Below are positions 18,465-26,248 of a stretch of 64,000 nt of DNA, piece after piece. Position 1 is the stretch's first letter, and every line of letters starts with the position of its first letter. The notes beneath the pieces are model-generated. The model did no database searches, was not told where the DNA came from, and saw only the letters and a program-made list of their open reading frames with translations. The DNA comes from Roseospira marina (GTDB lineage: Bacteria; Pseudomonadota; Alphaproteobacteria; Rhodospirillales; Rhodospirillaceae): NCBI RefSeq assembly GCF_014197855.1, contig NZ_JACIGJ010000009.1, positions 116,989 through 180,988 on the forward strand, given 5' to 3'. The translations under genes were made by a program, and so were the position numbers.

Positions 18465-20317
18465 TCCGGTTTCTCCTGCGCGTTCGGCGCCGTTATCGGC
18501 AAGACGATGGTCACCACGGTTCCCTTGCCCTCCGTGCTGTCCAAGCGGATCGACCCGTCGTGACTGGCGATGATGCGATGGACCATGGCCAGACCGAGCC
18601 CGGTGCCTTCGGGTTTGGTGGAAAAGAAGGGGTCGAAGACCTTTTCCAGGTTCTGCGGGGACAGCCCGACCCCATCGTCGCGCACGGTGATCGTCACCCG
18701 ATCCGCGCCCTGGCGGCGGGTCGTGATGGTGACGCTGCCTTCGGCGTCGATGGCCTGCAGGGCGTTGATGATCAGATTGAGCAGGGCCTGCTTCAGCGCC
18801 TCGCCGTCCGCGTCGATCTCCGGCATGTCGTCGGCCAGATCCAGCTCGATGCGGGCCTCCGACCGGCCCTGGGCCAGGAACACCATCTCCTTGGCGATCT
18901 GGTTGAGCCGGACGCGACCGATGCGGGGCGGCCGGGGGCGCCCGAACGCCAGCAGTTCGGAGATGATGTGGTTCAGGCTGTCCACCTGCCGGATGATGAG
19001 CGGCCCGTACTCCTGCCAGTCCTGGGTGCTCTTGCTTTCCGCCAGATACTGCATGAAGCCGCGGATCGACGTCAGCGGGTTGCGGATCTCGTGGGCGATC
19101 CCGGCGGTCAGCTCGCCCAGCGCGGCGAGGCGGTCGGCCTGCATGACCTGCACCATCAGGCGGTCGCGCTCGCTCACGTCCTTCAGGACCACCACGGCGC
19201 CGATGCGGTGGCCGTCGCCGTCCCGCAGCACGCTGGAGGAGGCGGTGATCTTCAGGCTCGGGTCGCTATGGGGCATGCGCAGGGTCACGCCGATATGGGT
19301 GCGTCCCGTTTCCAGGGTGTCCAGCAGCACGCTGTTCATGTCGGTGCCGTCCACGAACAGTTCGTGGTACGGGCGCCCGATGACCCTGTCCGCCGAGACC
19401 GAATAGAGCGCCTCCGCCGCCGGGTTGAAGGCGGTGACCCGCCCCTCGACATCGATGGCGACGATGCCGTCGGCCACGCTGACCAGGATGTTCTCGGTCA
19501 GCGAGCGGGCATCGAGCAGGTCCTTGGCCATCGCGTTGATGGCGTCGACGATGGCGCCCAGTTCGTCGCGCAGGGGCGGGATCGGCCGACGCAGGTCCCG
19601 CTTCAGGTGCTGCAAACCGTTGACGATGACCCCCACGTCGTTCGACAGGCTGCGCGAGGTTGCCTGGATGATCAGCAGCGCCACCAGCAGGCCCCCGAGC
19701 GCGCTGAACAGGACCGCGCGGTCGATGACGCTTTGCTGGCGTTCGACCGCCTCGGTGAACTCGTTGGCCCAGATGTAGCCGTGGACCTCGCCGTTGCGGA
19801 CGATCGGCCACATGGCGTTGAGCACTTGCCCGCGCACCAGACTGCCGAACGCAATGTCCGGGGTTCCCGTCGCCATGACCTGCCGCCCGGGATGGTCGGG
19901 GGCGATCGACTGGCCGATGGTGGTGTCGTACAGCGGGCTTGGCCCGTAGGTGACGATCACGTCCAGGCGTTTCGAATAATAGCCGACGCCGATGCCGGCC
20001 TCTGCCTGCGCCACCAGATCCGTCACGGCCTCCAGCCGGGTGTTCAGATACGCGATGGCGGCGTCCCGGTCGTCCCAGCCGGACGGCAGAGCCGCGATCA
20101 GGGCATCGAACCCGCCCGCCCCCAGCTCGAAATCGAGGATGCGGGCCAGGGTGAACAGCTTGTTCTGCTTTTCCTCGATCAGGGCCTGCCGGCCCTGATG
20201 CTCCAGGACCCCGCCCACGATCAGGATCGGCAGCAGAACCACCACCAGGGACGTCAGAATCAGGCGGTGCCGCAGGCTGCGCACCGAGAACCGCCGCAGG
20301 ACCTTCCAAGGACGCAC
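18461..20317 (-). CDS. atoS: Membrane sensor histidine kinase, AtoS-like
   Basis: A 618-residue inner-membrane kinase. TM1 lies at about 19-36, a periplasmic sensor at about 37-200 and TM2 at about 201-219. A HAMP-like linker, a PAS domain (about 275-380), a HisKA domain with His409 in GELTAGIAHEIRNPLTSIRG and a HATPase domain (NLIINALQA, VRDDGVGL, KPEGTGLGL) follow. It is expected to sense acetoacetate or a related short-chain acid and phosphorylate the overlapping AtoC-like regulator. The gene starts 427 bp from the divergent atoD. Confidence 0.88.
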   Translation of the reverse strand: MRPWKVLRRFSVRSLRHRLILTSLVVVLLPILIVGGVLEHQGRQALIEEKQNKLFTLARILDFELGAGGFDALIAALPSGWDDRDAAIAYLNTRLEAVTDLVAQAEAGIGVGYYSKRLDVIVTYGPSPLYDTTIGQSIAPDHPGRQVMATGTPDIAFGSLVRGQVLNAMWPIVRNGEVHGYIWANEFTEAVERQQSVIDRAVLFSALGGLLVALLIIQATSRSLSNDVGVIVNGLQHLKRDLRRPIPPLRDELGAIVDAINAMAKDLLDARSLTENILVSVADGIVAIDVEGRVTAFNPAAEALYSVSADRVIGRPYHELFVDGTDMNSVLLDTLETGRTHIGVTLRMPHSDPSLKITASSSVLRDGDGHRIGAVVVLKDVSERDRLMVQVMQADRLAALGELTAGIAHEIRNPLTSIRGFMQYLAESKSTQDWQEYGPLIIRQVDSLNHIISELLAFGRPRPPRIGRVRLNQIAKEMVFLAQGRSEARIELDLADDMPEIDADGEALKQALLNLIINALQAIDAEGSVTITTRRQGADRVTITVRDDGVGLSPQNLEKVFDPFFSTKPEGTGLGLAMVHRIIASHDGSIRLDSTEGKGTVVTIVLPITAPNAQEKPE

Positions 20318-20411
20318 GTCAGACCTCTGTCGAAAGACCTAATCCTTTGGATCTGGAAACCTCCAAAGGAACCAAGTACACTATAGGGCAGAGATAAGCA
20401 TACGTAAACTA

Positions 20412-20451
20412 GTGCACAAAAAATTGCGCAGGTGCGCAAAAATTTTCACAC
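20412..20451. promoter_or_regulatory. Candidate enhancer for the AtoC-like activator
   Basis: A perfect core TTGCGCA-GG-TGCGCAA (20424-20439) sits inside a longer imperfect dyad of two 19-base arms (13 of 19 matching). The centre is about 180 bp upstream of the sigma-54 -24 element, a normal distance for an NtrC-type activator that loops DNA. E. coli AtoC also uses an inverted palindrome upstream of atoD. Binding here is inferred. Confidence 0.6.
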
Positions 20452-20613
20452 GACTCCAGGTTTAATTCCCGAACATATAAAGTCACCACTGCGAATTTTT
20501 CTTCACACCCGCGCAGATAACTTCGCGTTTTCTGCCCTTCATTCTGAGTCCGCAACGCCGCGAAATCCCCGTAATCCATTGTTTCAGAACGATAAATATG
20601 GGGTTGCGTATTC

Positions 20614-20628
20614 TGGCACGTCGTTTGC
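20614..20628 (+). promoter_or_regulatory. Sigma-54 promoter (-24/-12) of atoDAEB
   Basis: TGGCACG-N4-TTGC is an exact match to the sigma-54 consensus, pointing toward atoD. Transcription would begin near 20640, leaving a leader of about 105 bases. The divergent AtoC-like protein has the GAFTGA loop needed to activate such a promoter. Confidence 0.88.
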
Positions 20629-20634
20629 GGATGT

Positions 20635-20667
20635 GGGCCCATCACTTCATCCCGGGGTGATGGGTCC
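20635..20667 (+). other. Hairpin at the predicted 5' end of the ato mRNA
   Basis: GGGCCCATCAC (20635-20645) can pair with GTGATGGGTCC (20657-20667), an 8-bp core stem CCCATCAC/GTGATGGG plus flanking pairs. It begins within a few bases of the expected start of transcription, so it could protect the mRNA 5' end or act as an operator. No T-run follows, so it is not a terminator. Confidence 0.5.
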
Positions 20668-20744
20668 GACGAACCAGGCGACGCTTGCGAACGCCCGGCA
20701 GCCGACCCACCGCCCCGTTGTCTCCCTCGAAGCGAGGAAACGTC

Positions 20745-21398
20745 ATGTGCAAGGTCTGCTCACTGTCCAGGGCCGTGGATCAGATCCCCAACGGGGCTTC
20801 ACTGTTGATCGGTGGGTTCATGGGCGTCGGGTCGCCGCATCGCCTGATCGATGAACTGGTGAAACAGGGCAAACGGGACCTGACCGTCATCATCAACGAC
20901 ACCGCCCGTCCGGACTTCGGTGTCGGCAAGCTGGTGGATGCGAAGGCCATCCGGCGCCTCGTCACCTCTCACATCGGCCTGAACCCGGAAACCCAGCGCC
21001 AGATGCTGGCCGGCGAGATGGAGGTTGATCTGGTTCCGCAGGGCACCCTGGCCGAGCGTATCCGCGCCGGCGGCACCGGCCTGGGCGGCGTGCTGACCCG
21101 CACCGGCGTCGGCACCGTGGTTGCCGAGGGCAAGTCGACCGTGGACGTCGACGGCGAGACCTTCCTGCTCGAACGCCCCTTGGTCGCCGACTTTTCGCTG
21201 ATCCGGGCGTGGCGCGCCGACCACCTGGGCAACCTTCAGTACGAACTGACGGCGCGGAACTTCAACCCGGCGATGGCCATGGCCGGCGCCACCGTGATCG
21301 CGGAGGCCGGCGAGATCGTCCCGGTCGGCATGATCGCGCCCGATCAGGTCGAAACCGTCAGCGTCGTTGTCGATACCCTCGTCTCCCGGGAGGACTGA
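20745..21398 (+). CDS. atoD: Acetate/acetoacetate CoA-transferase, alpha subunit
   Basis: A 217-residue subunit of a family I CoA-transferase that moves CoA from acetyl-CoA to acetoacetate or short fatty acids. The glycine-rich CoA-binding segment LIGGFMGVGSP lies near residue 21, and GGTGLGGVLTRTGVGTVVAEGK and DFSLIRAWRADHLGNL are typical of AtoD. The start at 20745 has a GAGGAA ribosome site, whereas an upstream in-frame ATG has none. It is the first gene of atoDAEB, four bases before atoA. Confidence 0.92.
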   Translation: MCKVCSLSRAVDQIPNGASLLIGGFMGVGSPHRLIDELVKQGKRDLTVIINDTARPDFGVGKLVDAKAIRRLVTSHIGLNPETQRQMLAGEMEVDLVPQGTLAERIRAGGTGLGGVLTRTGVGTVVAEGKSTVDVDGETFLLERPLVADFSLIRAWRADHLGNLQYELTARNFNPAMAMAGATVIAEAGEIVPVGMIAPDQVETVSVVVDTLVSRED

Positions 21399-21402
21399 TC
21401 CC

Positions 21403-22059
21403 ATGGATACCAAGAACCTGATCGCCCAGCGCGTGGCCCAGGAACTCAAGGCCGGTGACCTCGTCAATCTCGGCATCGGCTTGCCGACCCTGGTCGCCAA
21501 CTACGTCCCCGCCGGAACGCAGATCTTCTTCCAGTCCGAGAATGGCGTCATCGGCATGAAGCCGCTGGACATCCCCAACACGTCCTCCGACTCCCTGACC
21601 GACGCCGGCGGCATGCCGACCAGCGTGATCCCGGGCGCGGCCGCGTTCGACAGCGTGGCGTCGTTCGGCTTCATCCGCGGCGGGCATCTGGCGGTGACCG
21701 TGCTCGGCGGCTTGCAGGTCGACGAGGCCGGACAGCTCGCCAACTGGATGGTGCCCGGCAAGATGGTACCCGGTATGGGCGGCGCCATGGACCTCGTCTC
21801 CGGCGCCAAGCGCGTGATCGTGGCCATGACCCACACCGCCAAGGGCGCTCCCAAGATCCTCAAGGCCTGCACCCTGCCCCTCACCTCCGTGCGCCGCGTG
21901 GCGCTGATCGTCACGGAGATGGCCGTGATCGAGCCGACCGAGGATGGCCTGATGCTGCGTGAGGTCGCCCCCGGCGTGACCGTCGACGACGTTTTGGCTG
22001 CGACCGAGGCGCGCCTGATCGTCGGTGAGTCCACCCCCACCATGGCGGTCGCCGCCTGA
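21403..22059 (+). CDS. atoA: Acetate/acetoacetate CoA-transferase, beta subunit
   Basis: A 218-residue partner of AtoD. The catalytic glutamate that forms the thioester intermediate is Glu46 in QSENGVIG, and GIGLPTLVANY and KMVPGMGGAMDLVSGAK are conserved. The complex activates acetoacetate in the cytoplasm using acetyl-CoA as donor. The start at 21403 is taken because the homologous N-terminus (MDTKNLIAQRVAQEL) begins there. Upstream residues in the same frame overlap atoD only by chance. Confidence 0.93.
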   Translation: MDTKNLIAQRVAQELKAGDLVNLGIGLPTLVANYVPAGTQIFFQSENGVIGMKPLDIPNTSSDSLTDAGGMPTSVIPGAAAFDSVASFGFIRGGHLAVTVLGGLQVDEAGQLANWMVPGKMVPGMGGAMDLVSGAKRVIVAMTHTAKGAPKILKACTLPLTSVRRVALIVTEMAVIEPTEDGLMLREVAPGVTVDDVLAATEARLIVGESTPTMAVAA

Positions 22060-22106
22060 GGTCCCTCCATCCGTCCTGCACGGATGTCGCGTACGGAGCC
22101 GAGTCA

Positions 22107-23558
22107 ATGTCAAAGCATGTCGCAGCCGCGACGGCCGGAACCGCGTCCCTCGACGCGGACGACGAAACCCCGAGCCAGGGCGGTCTCGCCCGGCTGGCCT
22201 ATGCCTTCACGCAATGGGCCGAGAAGTGGTTCCCCGATGCCTTCATCTTCGTGATCCTGACCACCCTGGTGGTCACGGTCGCCGACCTCGCCATCGGCGC
22301 GGGTCCGCTGGAGATCGCCGAGGGTTTCGGGTCCGGCTTCTGGTCGCTGATCCCCTTCACCATGCAGATGGCCATGGTGGCGATCACCGGTTACGTGGTC
22401 GCGTCCTCCCCGCCCTGCACGCGCCTGATCGCCAAGCTGGCCAGCGTGCCCGGCACCGGCCCGCAGGCGGTGGCCTGGGTGGCGTTTGTCTCCATGGCGT
22501 CGTCCTACCTGAACTGGGCGTTGAGCCTGGTGCTGGGCGGCCTGCTGGTGCGGGCCCTGGCGCGGCGTGGCGAACTCCACATGGACTACCGCGCGGCCAG
22601 CGCGGCGGCCTACCTCGGTCTCGGCTCCACCTGGGCGCTGGGTCTCAGCTCCTCCTCGGCCATGTTGCAGGCGAACGCGCTGTCGCTGCCGAAGTCGATC
22701 TCCGAGATCAGCGGCGTCATTCCCCTCAGCGAAACCATTTTCCTGTGGCAGTCGGTGGTCCTGTATTTCGTCCTCATGATCATGTCGATCCTGGTGTTCT
22801 ACTTCGCGTCGCCGCGTGGCCATCACGTGAAGACCGCCGAGGACATGGGCGTGGACGTCCGCAGCGAGATGGCCACCGAACAGGCGCCGAGCCGCCCCGG
22901 TGACTGGTTCGAATTCACCCCCGTGCTGCCGATCCTGATCGTTCTGCTGGCCGTGGGCTACTTCTGGGGTCAGTTCTCCGAGAAGGGTCTGTTGGCCACC
23001 GTCTCCAGCCTGAACAACTACAACTTCTTCTTCCTGATGCTCGGCCTGCTGCTGCACCGGAACATCCGCAGCTTCCTGGTCGCCGTCACCAAGGCCGTGC
23101 CGACCGCCGCGGGCGTGATCATCCAGTTCCCGTTCTATGGCGCCATCGCCGCCATGCTGACCCATGTGGTCGGCTCGGACGGGGCCTCCATCTCGCACCA
23201 CCTGTCGCACCTGTTCGTCAGCATCGCCAATGGCGACACCTTCCCGGTCATCATCGGCATCTACTCGTCGGTGCTGGGCTTCCTGGTGCCCTCGGGCGGC
23301 GGTAAGTGGATCATCGAGGCGCCCTATGTGCTCCAGGCCGCCAAGGACATGCACGCCCACATGGGCTGGGCCGTCCAGATCTACAACGCGGCCGAGGCCC
23401 TGCCGAACCTGATCAACCCGTTCTGGATGCTGCCCCTTCTCGGCATCGTGAAGCTTCAGGCCCGCGACATCGTCGGCTTCACCTTCACCCAGCTCCTGAT
23501 CAGCGCGCCGGTGGTCATGTTCCTGCTGTGGCTGTTCGCGGAAACGCTCGCCACCTGA
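22107..23558 (+). CDS. atoE: Short-chain fatty acid transporter AtoE
   Basis: A 483-residue inner-membrane protein with about 10-12 hydrophobic helices and the AtoE-family start RLAYAFTQWAEKWFPDAFIFVILTT (begins near residue 30). Further blocks are SLVLGGLLVRALARRGELHMDYRAASAAAYLG, and VPSGGGKWIIEAPYVLQAAK near the end. The family imports acetoacetate or short fatty acids. The N-terminal 25 residues are polar and variable. It is the third gene of the ato operon, 47 bp after atoA. Confidence 0.92.
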   Translation: MSKHVAAATAGTASLDADDETPSQGGLARLAYAFTQWAEKWFPDAFIFVILTTLVVTVADLAIGAGPLEIAEGFGSGFWSLIPFTMQMAMVAITGYVVASSPPCTRLIAKLASVPGTGPQAVAWVAFVSMASSYLNWALSLVLGGLLVRALARRGELHMDYRAASAAAYLGLGSTWALGLSSSSAMLQANALSLPKSISEISGVIPLSETIFLWQSVVLYFVLMIMSILVFYFASPRGHHVKTAEDMGVDVRSEMATEQAPSRPGDWFEFTPVLPILIVLLAVGYFWGQFSEKGLLATVSSLNNYNFFFLMLGLLLHRNIRSFLVAVTKAVPTAAGVIIQFPFYGAIAAMLTHVVGSDGASISHHLSHLFVSIANGDTFPVIIGIYSSVLGFLVPSGGGKWIIEAPYVLQAAKDMHAHMGWAVQIYNAAEALPNLINPFWMLPLLGIVKLQARDIVGFTFTQLLISAPVVMFLLWLFAETLAT

Positions 23559-23573
23559 GCCGAGCGCCCGACC

Positions 23574-23635
23574 GGGGGAGGGGACGGCCACCGCGTCCAC
23601 CCCTCCCTCCTGGCCCTCCCGTTTTTTTCGTTTTT
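23574..23635 (+). terminator. Terminator-like hairpins with T-run between atoE and atoB
   Basis: GGGAGGGG (23576-23583) can pair with CCCCTCCC (23600-23607), and an alternative stem uses TGGCCCTCCC (23611-23620) directly before two T-runs. This could attenuate transcription so that atoB, ackA and pta are made at a lower level than atoDAE, or it could end the first operon. The two stems compete for the same G-rich strand. Confidence 0.55.
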
Positions 23636-23723
23636 CCCGTCGTCCGTCTGCTGCCCGGGTGCGCACCCCGTGCCGGCCTCGGCCCCGTGTGTGCCCGCTT
23701 CAGCCCTGTCAGTGAGGTCTTCC

Positions 23724-24896
23724 ATGAATTCGATCGTGATCGCCAGCGCCGCCCGCACGGCCGTCGGAACGTTCAACGGCGCGCTGGCCTCGGTCCCGGC
23801 CCATGTTCTGGGCGAAACCGCGATCCGCGCCGCCCTGACCCGCGCCAAGACCGAGGCCGCCGAGGTCGACGAGGTGATCCTGGGCCAGATCCTGTCCGCC
23901 GGTCAGGGCCAGAACCCGGCCCGTCAGGCCGCCCTCAACGCCGGCATCCCGCAGGAAAAGACCGCCTACGGCATCAACCAGCTCTGTGGCTCCGGTCTGC
24001 GCGCCGTCACCCTGGGCCTGCAGGCGATCCTGTGCGGCGACGCCAAGGTCGTGGTGGCCGGCGGCCAGGAGAGCATGAGCCGCGCCCCGCACTGCATGCA
24101 CCTCCGCGATGGTGTCAAGATGGGCGGCCGCGAGGTCGTCGATACCATGATCCAAGACGCCCTGACCGACGCCTTTCACGGCTATCACATGGGCGTGACG
24201 GCGGAGAACATCGCCACCCGCTGGGGTCTGACCCGCGAGGCGCAGGACGCCTTCGCCGCCGGCTCGCAGCAGAAGGCGGAAGCCGCGCAGAAGGCGGGCC
24301 GCTTCGCCGACGAGATCGTTCCCGTGACCATCAAGACCCGCAAGGGCGAGATCGTCGTCGACACCGATGAGCATCCGAAGGCGGGCGTGACCGCCGAGGG
24401 CCTCGCCAAGCTGCGGCCGGCGTTCGCCAAGGACGGCACGGTGACGGCCGGCAACGCCTCCGGCATCAACGACGGCGCCGCCGCCGTCGTGCTGATGACC
24501 GAAGAGGCCGCGGTCGCGCGTGGTGCGACTCCGCTGGCGCGCATCGTCTCCTGGGCCACCCGGGGCGTTGACCCCGCCATCATGGGCACCGGCCCGATCC
24601 CGGCTTCGCGCGCCGCGCTGGACAAGGCCGGCTGGACCGTGGGCGACCTGGATCTGATCGAGGCCAACGAAGCCTTCGCCGCCCAGGCGCTCGCCGTCAA
24701 CCACGACCTCGGCTGGGATCCGGCCAAGGTGAACGTCAACGGCGGCGCCATCGCGCTCGGCCACCCGGTCGGGGCCTCCGGCGCCCGCGTCCTGGTGACC
24801 CTGTTGCACGAGATGCAGAAGCGCGACGTCCACAAGGGTCTCGCCACCCTGTGCATCGGCGGCGGCATGGGCATCGCCGTCTGCGTCGAACGCTGA
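23724..24896 (+). CDS. atoB: Acetyl-CoA C-acetyltransferase (thiolase)
   Basis: A 390-residue thiolase with nucleophile Cys88 ([11 protein letters not shown]), His347 ([10 protein letters not shown]) and Cys377 (TLCIGGGMG). It splits acetoacetyl-CoA into two acetyl-CoA, the third step after AtoE uptake and AtoDA activation. In other settings the same enzyme starts polyhydroxybutyrate synthesis, but no phaB or phaC is nearby. The start at 23724 gives the family N-terminus [15 protein letters not shown] and has a GAGG ribosome site. Confidence 0.93.
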   Translation: MNSIVIASAARTAVGTFNGALASVPAHVLGETAIRAALTRAKTEAAEVDEVILGQILSAGQGQNPARQAALNAGIPQEKTAYGINQLCGSGLRAVTLGLQAILCGDAKVVVAGGQESMSRAPHCMHLRDGVKMGGREVVDTMIQDALTDAFHGYHMGVTAENIATRWGLTREAQDAFAAGSQQKAEAAQKAGRFADEIVPVTIKTRKGEIVVDTDEHPKAGVTAEGLAKLRPAFAKDGTVTAGNASGINDGAAAVVLMTEEAAVARGATPLARIVSWATRGVDPAIMGTGPIPASRAALDKAGWTVGDLDLIEANEAFAAQALAVNHDLGWDPAKVNVNGGAIALGHPVGASGARVLVTLLHEMQKRDVHKGLATLCIGGGMGIAVCVER

Positions 24897-24909
24897 TCGG
24901 CCCTCTCCC

Positions 24910-24940
24910 GGGCGTCGCCTCCTTCCTGGGGGCGGCGCCC
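24910..24940 (+). terminator. Hairpin between atoB and ackA
   Basis: GGGCGTCGCC (24910-24919) pairs with GGCGGCGCCC (24931-24940) with one mismatch and an 11-base loop. Only a short T-run follows, so it is a weak terminator, pause site or RNA-processing signal between the thiolase and acetate kinase genes. Confidence 0.4.
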
Positions 24941-25006
24941 TTTCCTACGCCGGTTTCCCCGCCCTTCCGCGCTCCGTCTCCCCCTGTCGTTCGAGGAAGC
25001 ATCCCG

Positions 25007-26248
25007 ATGCGGTCTGACCTGATTCTGGTGATCAACTGCGGCTCGTCGTCGCTGAAAAGCGCGCTCTTCACGACGACGCGCGCCGAACCCTTGATGCGCG
25101 GCCTCGCCGAGTGCCTCGGGACGCCCGAGGCGCGGTTGCGGCTCGTTGAGAACGGCGACCGCATCGACATCCCGCTTGCCCCCCACGCGGACCACGCCGC
25201 GGCGCTCGATCCCCTGCTGGGTCACCTGTCGGATCGGCACATGCTGGCGCGGGTCGGTGCCGTGGGCCATCGGGTGGTGCACGGGGGCGAGACCTTTACC
25301 GAGTCCGCCCTGCTGACCGACGCGGTCCTCGCGGACATCGAGGCGTGCGCGGCCCTGGCGCCGCTGCACAACCCCGCCAACCTGAGCGGCATTCGCAGCG
25401 CGCGTGCCGCTCTGCCGCACCTGCCGCAGGTGGCGGTGTTCGACACCGCCTTTCACCAGACCATGCCGCCGTCGGCTTATCTGTACGCGCTGCCGCGCGA
25501 CCTGTACCGACGCTTCGGCGTGCGCCGCTACGGCTTCCACGGCACCTCGCACCGGTATGTGGCGGGGGAGGCGGTGCGCCTGCTCCGGCTGGCGCCGGAC
25601 GACCACGGCCTGATCGTCGCCCATCTGGGCAACGGCGCCTCGATCACCGCCGTGCGCGACGGCCGCAGCGTCGACACCACCATGGGCATGACTCCGCTTG
25701 AAGGGCTGGTGATGGGAACCCGGGCCGGTGACGTGGACGTGGGCGCGCTCGCCCATGTGGCCCGGCAGCGGGGCGACACCATCGCGGACCTGGAGCGGAT
25801 CCTGAACGCCGAAAGCGGCTTGTTGGGCCTGTCCGGCCTGTCGGGCGACTGCCGCGCGTTGCAGGCGGCCGCCGAGGCCGGGCATCGCGGCGCCATCGAG
25901 GCGCTGGACGTCTTCATTCACCGCATCGCCCGGCATATCGGCGCCCTGGCCATGTCGCTGGATCGGCTGGACGCTTTGGTGTTCACGGGTGGCATCGGTG
26001 AGAACTCCGCCTTCGTGCGCGGCGCCGTGCTCAATCGTCTGACGGTGCTGGGGTTCGAGCGCGATCCGTCGGATGACGGCGCGCCCCTGGACGGCGGCGC
26101 GCGGATCCTGTCGCGGGGGCGTGGTCCGGTGACCCTGGTCATTCCCACCAACGAGGAATGGATGATCGCCCAGGACACGGCGACCCTGGCCGGATTGACC
26201 CGCGGACCCGTTGTCTTGAAGACCGCCGAGGTGAGGGTCTCGGCATGA
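25007..26248 (+). CDS. ackA: Acetate kinase
   Basis: A 413-residue member of the acetokinase family. The phosphate-binding LVINCGSSSLKSALF is at residues 7-21, AVFDTAFHQTMPPSAYLYALP in the middle, and AHLGNGASITAVRDGRSVDTTMGMTPLEGLVMGTRAGDVD and FTGGIGENSAFVR follow. It interconverts acetyl phosphate plus ADP with acetate plus ATP. It directly follows the thiolase gene and overlaps pta by four bases, so acetyl-CoA from acetoacetate can be cashed in for ATP. The start at 25007 is the conserved one; the upstream frame is spurious. Confidence 0.94.
   Translation: MRSDLILVINCGSSSLKSALFTTTRAEPLMRGLAECLGTPEARLRLVENGDRIDIPLAPHADHAAALDPLLGHLSDRHMLARVGAVGHRVVHGGETFTESALLTDAVLADIEACAALAPLHNPANLSGIRSARAALPHLPQVAVFDTAFHQTMPPSAYLYALPRDLYRRFGVRRYGFHGTSHRYVAGEAVRLLRLAPDDHGLIVAHLGNGASITAVRDGRSVDTTMGMTPLEGLVMGTRAGDVDVGALAHVARQRGDTIADLERILNAESGLLGLSGLSGDCRALQAAAEAGHRGAIEALDVFIHRIARHIGALAMSLDRLDALVFTGGIGENSAFVRGAVLNRLTVLGFERDPSDDGAPLDGGARILSRGRGPVTLVIPTNEEWMIAQDTATLAGLTRGPVVLKTAEVRVSA

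Larger units (their letters stand above)
20318..20744. other. 427-bp intergenic control region between atoS and atoDAEB
   Basis: No gene is seen. The stretch is markedly AT-richer than its surroundings, especially 20330-20610, as expected for a bendable enhancer-promoter region. It contains a long imperfect dyad (20412-20451), a consensus sigma-54 promoter (20614-20628) and a hairpin in the predicted leader (20635-20667). The last part carries the GAGGAA ribosome site of atoD. I did not find a convincing promoter for atoSC. Confidence 0.7.

Noticed and set aside
18446..20386. A 646-codon plus-strand ORF opposite the AtoS-like gene
   Set aside because: The minus strand has a full histidine kinase. 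The plus frame has no recognisable motif and no ribosome site.
24851..25006. Longer N-terminus for acetate kinase overlapping atoB
   Set aside because: The upstream residues are low-complexity. The conserved acetokinase N-terminus begins at 25007.
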